Of a DNA stretch of 64,000 bases, positions 31,063-39,345 are shown piece by piece; position 1 is the stretch's first letter, and each line of letters opens with the position of its first letter. The translations under genes and the position numbers were made by a program. The notes below the pieces were generated by a model. That model was not told where the DNA came from and ran no database searches. It saw only the letters and a program-made list of their open reading frames with translations. Source of the DNA: Phyllobacterium chamaecytisi. Lineage in GTDB: Bacteria; Pseudomonadota; Alphaproteobacteria; Rhizobiales; Rhizobiaceae. The stretch covers positions 111,573-175,572 of the forward strand of contig NZ_JAIQWW010000014.1 in assembly GCF_020164455.1 (NCBI RefSeq), given 5' to 3'.

Positions 31063-31119
31063 ATGTCTTGATTGACCAACCTCGAAGTCCCCATCAGAGG
31101 CTGGCACAGGGAGGCATTG

Positions 31120-32439
31120 ATGGCTACGAATGTTGCATTGACGGGATTGGCGCGGGATATGCAGGCGCGTGCGGATACGGGCCGCCCGATCCGCATCGGC
31201 CTGATCGGTTCGGGCGAGATGGGCACCGACATCGTCACGCGTGTGGCGCATATGCCCGGCATCGAGATCGGGGCGATTTCCGAACTCAATTTGCCTAACG
31301 CGATCAAGGCCGTCGACATCGCCTACCAGGAAGAAGGCCATTCGCGCGAGGTGTCGAATGCTGCGGCGCTCACGGAAGCGATGGAAGCCGGCAAGATCGC
31401 CGTCACCGATAATGCCGATCTGATCCTTGCGAACGATCTGATCGATGTGGTCATCGATGCGACCGGGGTGCCGGCGGTCGGGGCCGAGATTGGCCTGAAG
31501 GCAATGGAACACGGCAAACATCTGGTCATGATGAATGTCGAGGCGGACGTGACCATCGGCGCGTACCTCAAGAGCGAGGCCGACCGGCTCGGCGTCACCT
31601 ATTCGCTGGGTGCCGGCGATGAGCCGTCCTCGTGCATGGAGCTGATCGAGTTCGTCTCGGCCATGGGCCATCCGATCGTTGCCGCCGGCAAGGGCAAGAA
31701 CAACCCGCTCAACATCGATGCGATACCCGACGATTACGAGGAAGAAGCCAGACGCCGCCACATGAATGTGCGCATGCTGGTCGAGTTCGTCGACGGCTCG
31801 AAGACCATGGTGGAGATGGCGGCGATCGCCAATGCCACCGGGCTCGTGCCCGACAAGCCGGGCATGCATGGCCCGGCGGCAACGCTCGACCAGTTGTCGA
31901 AGGTGCTCGTGCCGGAAAAGGATGGCGGCGTGCTGTCAAGGGTCGGTGTCGTCGACTATTCGATCGGCAAGGGCGTGGCGCCGGGCGTCTTCGTCGTTGC
32001 CGACATGTCGCATCCGCGCATTTCGGAGCGCATGGAAGACCTGAAGATGGGCAAGGGTCCCTACTTCACCTTCCATCGGCCCTATCATCTGACTTCGCTC
32101 GAGGTGCCGCTGACCTGCGCCCGTGTCGTGCTTTACGGCAAGGCCGACATGGTGCCGCTGGCCAAACCGGTGGCCGAGGTCTGCGCCGTGGCCAAGAAGG
32201 ACCTGAAACCCGGCGACAGGCTCGATGCGATTGGCGAATATTGCTACCGCGCGTGGATCATGACCGCCGAAGAGGCACGAAGCGCCGGCGCCATCCCCTG
32301 CGGCCTTTTGCAGGGCGGCAGCGTCACGAAAGCCATCAGGAAGGGCGAACTCATCACCAGCGCCAACGCCGCCCCCGCGCAAGGCTCCAAGATCGTTGAA
32401 CTCCGCGCCCGCCAGGACAGACTGGTTTATGGGGCGTAA
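31120..32439 (+). CDS. NAD(P)-dependent oxidoreductase with C-terminal SAF domain (439 aa)
   Basis: The N-terminal Rossmann domain of the homoserine-dehydrogenase/DapB type has the nucleotide loop IRIGLIGSGEMGTDIVTRVA and DVVIDATGVPAVGAEIGLKA. The middle domain has YSLGAGDEPSSCMELIEFVS and AGKGKNNPLNIDAIPDDYEE. The C terminus (LAKPVAEVCAVAKKDLKPGD, KAIRKGELITSANA) has SAF-domain character. ATG 31120 has AGGGAGG upstream; TTG 31072 is less likely. It is first in a run with the Aco-type E1/E2 genes 40 bases downstream. Base composition looks GC-richer than the neighbours. It may oxidise or reduce a sugar-derived intermediate; the substrate is unknown. Confidence 0.82.
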   Translation: MATNVALTGLARDMQARADTGRPIRIGLIGSGEMGTDIVTRVAHMPGIEIGAISELNLPNAIKAVDIAYQEEGHSREVSNAAALTEAMEAGKIAVTDNADLILANDLIDVVIDATGVPAVGAEIGLKAMEHGKHLVMMNVEADVTIGAYLKSEADRLGVTYSLGAGDEPSSCMELIEFVSAMGHPIVAAGKGKNNPLNIDAIPDDYEEEARRRHMNVRMLVEFVDGSKTMVEMAAIANATGLVPDKPGMHGPAATLDQLSKVLVPEKDGGVLSRVGVVDYSIGKGVAPGVFVVADMSHPRISERMEDLKMGKGPYFTFHRPYHLTSLEVPLTCARVVLYGKADMVPLAKPVAEVCAVAKKDLKPGDRLDAIGEYCYRAWIMTAEEARSAGAIPCGLLQGGSVTKAIRKGELITSANAAPAQGSKIVELRARQDRLVYGA

Positions 32440-32479
32440 GCCTCGCAAGCGTCTCTAAAATCAGACAGGGAGTGCCGAT

Positions 32480-33517
32480 ATGGCAGCCGCCAGAAATTCA
32501 AGCGCCAAGCGCCATGACGATGGTAGCAACCTTCCCTTCGCGTTTCGGCATTATCCGCCGGAGCAGTTGAAGGAAGCACTGCGCAAGATGTATCTGATAC
32601 GCCGCTTCGAAGAGGGCGCAGAGGAGTCTTATACGCGCGGCCTTATCCACGGCACCATGCACCTGTCCATCGGTCAGGAAGCGAGTGCTGTCGGCATTTC
32701 CATGCCGCTTGCCGAAGATGACATGATCACCTCGACGCATCGCGGTCATGGACATTGCATCGCCAAGGGCGCGGAAGTCTCGAAAATGTTCGCCGAATTT
32801 TTCGGCAAGGAAACCGGATACTGCAAGGGCCGTGGCGGCTCCATGCATATCGCCGACGTCTCCAAGGGCAATCTCGGTGCGAATGGCATCGTCGGCGGCG
32901 GTATCCCCATTGCCGTAGGTGCCGCTCTGTCCGCAAAGAAACAGAAGAACGGCAAGGTCGTCATCTCCTATTTCGGCGATGGCGCCAACAATGAGGGCGC
33001 GTTTCACGAAGCGCTCAACATGGCTTCAATCTGGAAGCTGCCGGTGGTTTTCGTCTGCGAGAACAATGGCTATGGCATGTCCACATCGACCAAGCGTTCA
33101 ACGGCTGTTGCGAACGTTGCTGATCGCGCGGTCGCCTACGCCATGCCGGGCGTTGTCGTCGACGGCAACAATCTCTCCGATGTCGCCGAAGCCTCGCACG
33201 ATGCGGTAGAACGGGCGCGCCGGGGTGAGGGGCCAACCCTCATCGAGTGCAAGACCTATCGTCATCGCGGTCATTCGAAGAGTGACCGCAACCGCTACCG
33301 GACAAAAGAAGAGATCGAGGACTGGATCAGCAATCGCGATCCGATCCATCTGTTCGAAGATCAGCTGAAGGAATTCGGTTTCGTCAACGACGCCGACATC
33401 GAAGCGATCCGTACAAGCGCCGAGGCGGAGATTGCCGAGGCGATCGAATTCGCCAGGAACAGCCCATCACCTACCCTCGATAATCTGACACGCGACGTTT
33501 ACACGGTTGAAATTTAA
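32480..33517 (+). CDS. acoA: Acetoin/2-oxoacid dehydrogenase E1 component, alpha subunit (345 aa)
   Basis: Thiamine-diphosphate-dependent E1alpha. The ThDP/Mg motif [20 protein letters not shown]...ENNGYG (GDG-x26-NN type) is complete. [20 protein letters not shown] and [20 protein letters not shown] with [20 protein letters not shown] are characteristic of AcoA/PdhA. ATG 32480 has AGGGAGTGCCGAT upstream. The stop overlaps the acoB start by one base (TAATG), giving a 1:1 E1 heterotetramer. An AcoA label rests on the linked AcoC-type E2; the true keto substrate may differ. Confidence 0.92.
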   Translation: MAAARNSSAKRHDDGSNLPFAFRHYPPEQLKEALRKMYLIRRFEEGAEESYTRGLIHGTMHLSIGQEASAVGISMPLAEDDMITSTHRGHGHCIAKGAEVSKMFAEFFGKETGYCKGRGGSMHIADVSKGNLGANGIVGGGIPIAVGAALSAKKQKNGKVVISYFGDGANNEGAFHEALNMASIWKLPVVFVCENNGYGMSTSTKRSTAVANVADRAVAYAMPGVVVDGNNLSDVAEASHDAVERARRGEGPTLIECKTYRHRGHSKSDRNRYRTKEEIEDWISNRDPIHLFEDQLKEFGFVNDADIEAIRTSAEAEIAEAIEFARNSPSPTLDNLTRDVYTVEI

Positions 33518-34515
33518 TGGACGAGATAATCCGCGAACTGAGCTATTCGCAGGCAATCCAGGAAGCCATGGCCATTGCCATGGAGGCCGATGACCGCGTG
33601 TTTCTGATGGGCGAGGATATCGGCGTCTACGGCGGCGCTTTCCAGGTGACGGGTGATCTTGTGCATCGTTTCGGCGAGGATCGGGTGATGGACACGCCGA
33701 TCTCCGAGCTTGGTGGTGCGGGCGTTGCCGTCGGTGCGGCCTTGACCGGAATGCGGCCGATCTTCGAGTTCCAGTTTTCGGATTTCGCCGCGCTCGCAAT
33801 GGAACAGATCGTCAATCAGGCGGCCAAGATTCGCTATATGCTCGGCGGCGCCGTTTCGGTGCCTCTGGTGATGCGCTTTCCCGCCGGCTCCGGTACAGGC
33901 GCCGCGGCGCAACACAGCCAAAGCCTTGAAGCGTGGTTTGGTCACGTACCTGGCCTGAAGGTTATCCAGCCGTCGACGCCGTATGATGCCAAGGGCATGT
34001 TACTCGCGGCCATCGAAGACCCGGATCCCGTCATGATTTTCGAGCACAAGCTGCTCTACAAGATGAAGGGTCACGTTCCGGAAGGGTATTATACCGTGCC
34101 GATCGGCAAGGCTGCTGTCGTGCGCGAAGGAACTGACCTGACCATCGTTGCTTCGGCCATCATGGTGCACAAGGCACTGGAAGCGGCGCGTGAGCTCGAA
34201 AAAGAAGGCATCAATGTCGAGGTCGTCGATTTGCGCACCGTGCGTCCCATGGACAAGGAAACCATCATCGCCAGTGTCAAAAAGACGTCGAAGCTGATGT
34301 GCGTCTATGAAGGCGTGAAAACGCTCGGCATCGGGGCAGAAGTCAGCGCGATGATCGCCGAAAGCGAGGCCTTCGATTATCTCGATGCGCCCATCGTGCG
34401 CCTTGGTGGCGCAGAAACGCCTATTCCCTATAATCCGGAGCTCGAGAAGGCGACGGTGCCGCAAGTGCCCGGTATTCTGAAGAGCGCTCGCGATCTCGTT
34501 AAAGGGATACGTTAA
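33517..34515 (+). CDS. acoB: Acetoin/2-oxoacid dehydrogenase E1 component, beta subunit (332 aa)
   Basis: Transketolase-like pyrimidine-binding and C-terminal domains of E1beta. The segments [60 protein letters not shown] and [20 protein letters not shown] are all canonical, including the catalytic Glu and His. The C-terminal part is [20 protein letters not shown]. Start and stop fit the family exactly. Translation is coupled to acoA, and acoC starts three bases after its stop. Confidence 0.94.
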   Translation: MDEIIRELSYSQAIQEAMAIAMEADDRVFLMGEDIGVYGGAFQVTGDLVHRFGEDRVMDTPISELGGAGVAVGAALTGMRPIFEFQFSDFAALAMEQIVNQAAKIRYMLGGAVSVPLVMRFPAGSGTGAAAQHSQSLEAWFGHVPGLKVIQPSTPYDAKGMLLAAIEDPDPVMIFEHKLLYKMKGHVPEGYYTVPIGKAAVVREGTDLTIVASAIMVHKALEAARELEKEGINVEVVDLRTVRPMDKETIIASVKKTSKLMCVYEGVKTLGIGAEVSAMIAESEAFDYLDAPIVRLGGAETPIPYNPELEKATVPQVPGILKSARDLVKGIR

Positions 34516-34518
34516 GCC

Positions 34519-35844
34519 ATGCCCGTCGAGGTGATCCTGCCCAAGGTCGATATGGATATGGAAAGCGGCCAGATTTCGCGCTGGTACGCCAAGGATGGCG
34601 ATGCTGTCACCAAAGGGCAGGTGCTGTTCGAAATCGAAACTGACAAGGCCGCCATGGAAGTGGATGCACCGTCGTCGGGCATTTTGCGCAATGTCACGGC
34701 GGCGGAGGGGACGACAGTTCCTGTGGGCCAGGCGGTAGCGTGGATCTTTGCCGAAGGTGAGGCCTATGCGGCTGTGGCACCAACAAACATTGCAGATGCA
34801 CCGGCAGTGGTTGCGCCAGAGGCAAAGCCTGCGGCGGAATCAAAAGAAACCCCGCCCGCAACAACGACAACGACCGCTGACAAAGCTGACGGAGTTCGTG
34901 CAACGCCGCTTGCCCGGCGGGTTGCCAAGGAAGCCGGTATTGATCTGACATCGGTTTCAGGATCTGGACCCAAGGGACGCATCCAGAAGAAAGATGTCGA
35001 AAATGGCCTTGCGCAGGGCGCGGCTGTTGCGAAGCCTGTCGTGCAGGTTCGCGAACCTGCCGTTCAAGCAGGTGCTCCGCTGCACGCGGCATGGCTGCGT
35101 GAAGGCAAGAACTCGGAGCTTGCACCGCTTGTCCTGATCCATGGCTTCGGCTCCGATCTCAACAGCTGGAGGCCGATGCTCGGCGGTGGCACACTGGACA
35201 ATCCGATCCTTGCCATCGATCTGCCCGGTCATGGTGCTTCGCCGCACACCATTCCAGATGATCTGCATGCGATTGCCGAACTGGTTGAACAAACCGTTGC
35301 TGCCTATCACTCTGGACCAATAGTCTTGGTCGCGCACTCGTTTGGCGGCGCGGTCGCAACCGAAGTGGCTGCCCGCAGCCATCTCGACATTCGTGCACTG
35401 GTCCTGATCGCATCGGCCGGACTCGGACCTGAAATCAATGGTGCGTTTCTGTCGGGGTTTGTCCGGGCTCGTACCGAGCCGAGCCTCGTCGCGTGGATGA
35501 AGCAGCTGGTTCAGGATGAAAGTCTTTTGACCAAGCCATTTATCAGCGCAACGCTGGCTCAATCGCAAAATGTGGCTTTGCGCGACGCACAGCAGCTCGT
35601 TGCCGACCGTTTTTTCGCTGACGGAACGCAGGTCATCGATGTCAGGCAGACCCTTGCCAACCTGACCATTCCGGTCCGTGTGATTTTCGGAGCAGCGGAT
35701 CGGGTGATCCCGGCGACACATGCCACCGGGTTACCGGGCGAGATCGCCGTGCATCTCTTTGCCGGGACCGGACATATGCCGCAGCTGGAACAACGTGAAA
35801 AGATTATGCGGATACTGGCAGAGGTCAGCCGTTCGGTAGCGTAG
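34519..35844 (+). CDS. acoC: AcoC-type E2: lipoyl domain, E3-binding domain and alpha/beta hydrolase (441 aa)
   Basis: The lipoyl domain at residues 1-80 has the lipoylated Lys43 in ETDKAAMEV. An Ala/Pro/Thr linker leads to a peripheral-subunit-binding domain (ATPLARRVAKEAGIDLTSVS, GPKGRIQKKDVENGL, about 135-170). The rest is an alpha/beta hydrolase with a complete triad: VLVAHSFGGAVATEV (Ser), IFGAADRVIPATH (Asp), AGTGHMPQLEQ (His). This replaces the usual chloramphenicol-acetyltransferase-like E2 catalytic domain, as in acetoin dehydrogenase AcoC of pseudomonads. It accepts the acyl group from E1 and passes it to CoA. No E3 gene is in the cluster. Confidence 0.9.
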   Translation: MPVEVILPKVDMDMESGQISRWYAKDGDAVTKGQVLFEIETDKAAMEVDAPSSGILRNVTAAEGTTVPVGQAVAWIFAEGEAYAAVAPTNIADAPAVVAPEAKPAAESKETPPATTTTTADKADGVRATPLARRVAKEAGIDLTSVSGSGPKGRIQKKDVENGLAQGAAVAKPVVQVREPAVQAGAPLHAAWLREGKNSELAPLVLIHGFGSDLNSWRPMLGGGTLDNPILAIDLPGHGASPHTIPDDLHAIAELVEQTVAAYHSGPIVLVAHSFGGAVATEVAARSHLDIRALVLIASAGLGPEINGAFLSGFVRARTEPSLVAWMKQLVQDESLLTKPFISATLAQSQNVALRDAQQLVADRFFADGTQVIDVRQTLANLTIPVRVIFGAADRVIPATHATGLPGEIAVHLFAGTGHMPQLEQREKIMRILAEVSRSVA

Positions 35845-36463
35845 TGGTGCTCGACTTCGGCGAAACGAGCGCCCGCTGAATGGCACTGCGAGCCGAAGCC
35901 AGATTGGGCATGATCCAGTTGGGCTCCGTGCCAACGAATTTATCCAGGAAGGCGATCGCTTGATCCGGAATCTCGCGGACGTTCTCGCGGTACGACCACC
36001 ATGTGCGCAGATCGTCCGCGCATGCGTCGATCTTCGGAGCGGTACCAAATTCCTGCTCGCAAATTGCGGCGATCGCGCCGACACAGTAATTGGTATAGAG
36101 GAACCCTTCAGGCCAGAACGCGATAATCTCCTGCATTTCTGTCAGCTGCGATTCGCTCTGCTTGGGATGGCTTCGGACCGTTGCCGGTCCTATGGTAATA
36201 AGCTCTTTGAGCACAAGGCCCGCAGCGAAGATGATGAAATCCTTGCGATCAATCTGCGCATAGGACTTTTGTTGCTCAACCGTCTCGACCCAGTTGAGAA
36301 AAGCCCTGGTCAGCCTGGTTTCGTCGATGGCAAAATGATAACCGTAATGTTCCGCAATCAGCGCGGCATTCTTGCGAAAAGCCATGCGAAACCAACGCAG
36401 TTGGCGAAGCCTGTGCCGTAAATCCGGCATATGGACCAATTCGTCTCTGAACAGAAAATCCAT
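35825..36463 (-). CDS. Hypothetical protein inside the PTS/Aco island (212 aa)
   Basis: Starts MDFLFRDELVHMPDLRHRLR and is mostly helical, with FFRMAFRKNAA-like basic helices, WVETVEQQKSYAQIDRKDFI, IIAFWPEGFLYTNYCVGAIA and RTWWSYRENVREIPDQAIAF. It has no signal peptide and only one moderately hydrophobic stretch. I do not recognise a family. Its 3' end overlaps the acoC end by 20 bases, and its promoter region (36464-36600) is shared with the divergent PTS operon. This placement suggests a role in the same pathway, for example an accessory or enzyme of the imported substrate. Confidence 0.72.
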   Translation of the reverse strand: MDFLFRDELVHMPDLRHRLRQLRWFRMAFRKNAALIAEHYGYHFAIDETRLTRAFLNWVETVEQQKSYAQIDRKDFIIFAAGLVLKELITIGPATVRSHPKQSESQLTEMQEIIAFWPEGFLYTNYCVGAIAAICEQEFGTAPKIDACADDLRTWWSYRENVREIPDQAIAFLDKFVGTEPNWIMPNLASARSAIQRALVSPKSSTTTLPNG

Positions 36464-36549
36464 GCCTTCTCACCTTTAAATCCATTGTATCACGTCATAC
36501 GCTGTGATGCAGCACAAGCCAAGTTTTAACAGAACCGAAATCATACATA

Positions 36550-36580
36550 TTGACATTACGAAAAACAAATGTTCTATATT
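36550..36580 (+). promoter_or_regulatory. Promoter with shared operator-like element, upstream of the PTS operon
   Basis: Perfect -35 TTGACA (36550-36555) and -10 CTATAT/TATATT (36574-36580). ACAAATGTTC (36565-36574) lies between them and is identical to that at 31045-31054; the extended 19-base match (36562-36580) has two mismatches. Best candidate for the binding site of the SorC-type regulator at 42211-43239. Confidence 0.7.
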
Positions 36581-36633
36581 TTTTCGTTCGGTCATAGCAT
36601 ATGTTTGCGGTCGGGCGTTGGGAGGTTGAAGAC

Positions 36634-37068
36634 ATGGCAATGTGGCAATGGGGATTGCTTGCCCTTGGGATTTTGTGGGCGCTGCAATCACTGGGCGTCT
36701 GGTACCAGATGCGCCACTACAGCGATGTGATGAAAGGCATCACTTCCAAATACAATGATGGTTTTGTTGGCGCGGGCAATGTTCGCGGCCGTTTTGGCAA
36801 GGGCGTGATCGTTCTCATTCTCGTTACGCCGGACCTTGTGGTTCAACGTTTTCTCGTGATGAGTGGCAGATCGGTTTTTGCGAAATTCAAGCGGCGCGAG
36901 GAGTTTGAGGGTATCTCGCTGAACGCATTGCGCACCGATCCTGTGATGACAGGTCTGGGGGAGCCGAATATCGCCAAGGCGGCGGAGCGTGCAATCGAAC
37001 AGATAGACAAGGCCAGGGCAGAGCCGAAGCGGTCGGGTCTAATCGGGATCAAGCCAGTCAACGCATAG
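36634..37068 (+). CDS. gutM: GutM/SrlM-family protein (144 aa)
   Basis: Glucitol-operon activator GutM family. A membrane-anchoring N terminus (WQWGLLALGILWALQSLGVW) is followed by YQMRHYSDVMKGITSKYNDG and NVRGRFGKGVIVLILVTPDL, the most conserved GutM segments. ATG 36634 has GGGAGG 11 bases upstream; the 36601 start does not. It is first in the PTS operon, 40 bases before the IIC gene, as in enteric srl operons. In enterics it activates the operon; here that is inference. Confidence 0.88.
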   Translation: MAMWQWGLLALGILWALQSLGVWYQMRHYSDVMKGITSKYNDGFVGAGNVRGRFGKGVIVLILVTPDLVVQRFLVMSGRSVFAKFKRREEFEGISLNALRTDPVMTGLGEPNIAKAAERAIEQIDKARAEPKRSGLIGIKPVNA

Positions 37069-37108
37069 GGACGGCCGTTTGGAAAACGGTCGATAAGGAG
37101 GAGGGAAC

Positions 37109-37867
37109 ATGTCAATATTAACAATGCTGGCGCAACATGCCGACATCGCCGCGCACCATATTTCGGTGGCGGGATCGATGGTCTCGGATGCGGCGCTCCA
37201 CGGCAAGCAGGCTATCACGCATGCGGGCAACGATCTTGTGGTGCTTGCGCAATCGACGGGGGACATCACTGTCGAGGAATTCAAGGACAAGCTGAAGAAT
37301 GTCCAGCAGGAAGAACAGCTCGGCTGGCTGACCCACATCGGTAAATACTTCATCGGTATCTTCCAGAAGGGCGGCGAGGTCTTCGCCGGATTTGTCACAG
37401 GCATCATCCCGACGCTTGTCGTGCTGATGACCGCATTCTACGCTTTGACGGAGCTTGTAGGCGAAGAACGCGTGCATGGTATCGCCCGGGGCGCGGGTCG
37501 TATCGCGCTGACGCGCTACACCGTCTTGCCCGTGCTTTCCGTGTTCTTCCTCACAAATCCGATGGCCTATACCTTCGGTTCGTTCCTCGAAGAAAAGCAC
37601 AAGCCCGCGTTCTACGATGCAGCCGTATCCTATGTGCATCCGCCGCTTGGTCTGTTCCCGCACATTAATCCCGGCGAGTATTTCGTTTGGGGCGGTATTC
37701 TCGTCGCGCTTCTCGAACTTGAGAAAAAAGGCGCGGTTCCCGTCGGCTATCACATCAACGTCGCCATCTGGTACGCGCTCGTTGGTCTGGTTGTCATTCT
37801 GCTCAAGGGCATGCTGACCGAGCGCATTACCGCCATCATGGCACGCCGTCAGGGCATTGAACTTTAA
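37109..37867 (+). CDS. srlA: PTS glucitol/sorbitol-family IIC component with N-terminal extension (252 aa)
   Basis: Membrane channel of a glucitol-family PTS. From about residue 77 it aligns with SrlA: YFIGIFQKGGEVFAGFVTGI, LFPHINPGEYFVWGGILVAL. The E. coli protein is about 187 residues; this one has some 65 extra N-terminal residues (AQHADIAAHHISVAGSMVSD ... TVEEFKDKLKNVQQEEQLGW), helical and hydrophilic. ATG 37109 has a near-perfect AAGGAGGAG upstream, so the extension is real. The substrate may differ from glucitol. Confidence 0.92.
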   Translation: MSILTMLAQHADIAAHHISVAGSMVSDAALHGKQAITHAGNDLVVLAQSTGDITVEEFKDKLKNVQQEEQLGWLTHIGKYFIGIFQKGGEVFAGFVTGIIPTLVVLMTAFYALTELVGEERVHGIARGAGRIALTRYTVLPVLSVFFLTNPMAYTFGSFLEEKHKPAFYDAAVSYVHPPLGLFPHINPGEYFVWGGILVALLELEKKGAVPVGYHINVAIWYALVGLVVILLKGMLTERITAIMARRQGIEL

Positions 37868-37888
37868 GTCGGGGCGGGGAGCAGTAAA

Positions 37889-38914
37889 ATGTCAAAGACC
37901 TATAAGGCAGTAAAGATTTCCAAAGGCAATAATGGTTGGGGCGGCCCGCTCGTCATTCAGCTGACGCCTGAACGCAACAAGGTCGTGTCCGTCACTGGTG
38001 GCGGCATTCATCCGGTCGCACGCCGCATTGCGGAGCTCACGGGCGGAGAGGCGGTTGACGGTTTCAAGGCGCCGCCAGTTGAAGGTGAAATGGGCGTTGT
38101 TGTCGTGGATTGCGGCGGTACGGCTCGCTGTGGTGTTTATCCACGCAAACGTATTCCTACCGTCAATCTGACACCCGTCGGACAATCGGGTCCTCTGGCG
38201 CAGTTCATTACTGAAGACATATACGTTTCAGGCGTAAAAGAGGCCAATATCGAACTCGCTGATGGATCTCAACCGGCAGCAATTGCGGGAGCAAGATCGT
38301 CCCAGGATTCGCCGCCCACGCCCGCAGAACTTGCCGCATCCATGGCAAGCCGAACTGCAGCGTCGGATTCAGGCGAGGGTGGGTTAATAGGCTTTATCAG
38401 CACCATCGGCCGAGCTATGGGCCGTGTGGTCGGCATTTTCTTCAATGCCGGTCGCCGTACCATTGATCAGGTCGTGCGCAACGTTTTGCCGTTTATGGCC
38501 TTCGTGACCATGCTGATCGGCTTCATCCTTTATACCGGGATCGGCGATGTGCTGGCGCAACCAATGGGACCGCTTGCCAATAATATCGTTGGTTTGCTGA
38601 TCCTTTCGGCCATCTGCGGCCTGCCGTTCCTGTCGCCGATTTTGGGACCAGGTGCGGTTATCGCCCAGGTTATCGGAGTGGCGATTATCGGACCGCAGAT
38701 TGCCAACGGCACGATTTCACCGGCAATGGCTCTGCCTGCACTGTTCGCCTATAATACACAGGTAGGCTGTGACTTTGTCCCGGTCGGTCTGGCGCTCGGT
38801 GAAGCCAAGCCCAAAACGATCGAAATCGGCGTGCCAGCGGTTCTGATCAGTCGCCAGATCATGGGGCCTGTATCGGTGGTTATAGCCTGGATCGTCAGCC
38901 TGATCGTATTTTGA
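37889..38914 (+). CDS. srlE: PTS glucitol/sorbitol-family IIB component (341 aa)
   Basis: The N-terminal IIB domain has ISKGNNGWGGPLVIQLTPER and the phosphorylated Cys region VVVDCGGTARCGVYPRKRIP. GPLAQFITEDIYVSGVKEAN follows, then a Pro/Ser-rich linker and a membrane domain (VLPFMAFVTMLIGFILYTGI, FLSPILGPGAVIAQVIGVAI, FAYNTQVGCDFVPVGLALGE), as in SrlE. ATG 37889 has GGGGAG upstream. It takes phosphate from IIA (SrlB) and passes it to the imported polyol. Confidence 0.94.
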   Translation: MSKTYKAVKISKGNNGWGGPLVIQLTPERNKVVSVTGGGIHPVARRIAELTGGEAVDGFKAPPVEGEMGVVVVDCGGTARCGVYPRKRIPTVNLTPVGQSGPLAQFITEDIYVSGVKEANIELADGSQPAAIAGARSSQDSPPTPAELAASMASRTAASDSGEGGLIGFISTIGRAMGRVVGIFFNAGRRTIDQVVRNVLPFMAFVTMLIGFILYTGIGDVLAQPMGPLANNIVGLLILSAICGLPFLSPILGPGAVIAQVIGVAIIGPQIANGTISPAMALPALFAYNTQVGCDFVPVGLALGEAKPKTIEIGVPAVLISRQIMGPVSVVIAWIVSLIVF

Positions 38915-38944
38915 GTTCAATAAGTAGAAAAAGAGGTTCGCCAT

Positions 38945-39322
38945 ATGTCAGTCCTATTGAAAACACGGGTAACAGCCGTCGGACCTGAGGTGGCGGATCT
39001 TGCCGAGGGAGGCGTCGTCATCCTGTTTGCGGATGGCGCGCCGCCTGAACTTGCAGAGGTTTCGATCCTGCATGCTGTCGAGGGCAAGCCTTCCGACGAA
39101 ACGCCGCCAGTAGGGGCCGCAATCCATATTGGTGATGTCTCTGCCAGCATCACCGGCATTGGCGATTATGCCTGGCAGAAGGTCAAAGATATTGGACATG
39201 TGGTCATTACGTTCAATGGGTCCGATCAAGTTGAACGCCCAGGCGAAATTTGCGCATCGGAAATCGATACGGCTGAGCTGGTATCGGCGTTGAAAGTTGG
39301 AACGACGATTACCATCGGGTAA
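38945..39322 (+). CDS. srlB: PTS glucitol/sorbitol-family IIA component (125 aa)
   Basis: Soluble phosphocarrier. Residues VSILHAVEG place His43 at the position of the phosphorylated histidine of E. coli SrlB. TGIGDYAWQKVKDIGHVVIT is the conserved core, and the length matches the family. It lies 30 bases after srlE with AGAGG before ATG 38945. It receives phosphate from the HPr domain encoded next. Confidence 0.93.
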   Translation: MSVLLKTRVTAVGPEVADLAEGGVVILFADGAPPELAEVSILHAVEGKPSDETPPVGAAIHIGDVSASITGIGDYAWQKVKDIGHVVITFNGSDQVERPGEICASEIDTAELVSALKVGTTITIG

Positions 39323-39345
39323 TGAATTATCGAAGAGAGATTTGA

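Noticed and set aside
30589..31869. 426-codon frame on the minus strand across the acidic protein and the SAF oxidoreductase
   Set aside because: It covers two genes with good ribosome sites on the plus strand and its product has no recognisable domain; a shadow of GC-rich coding DNA.
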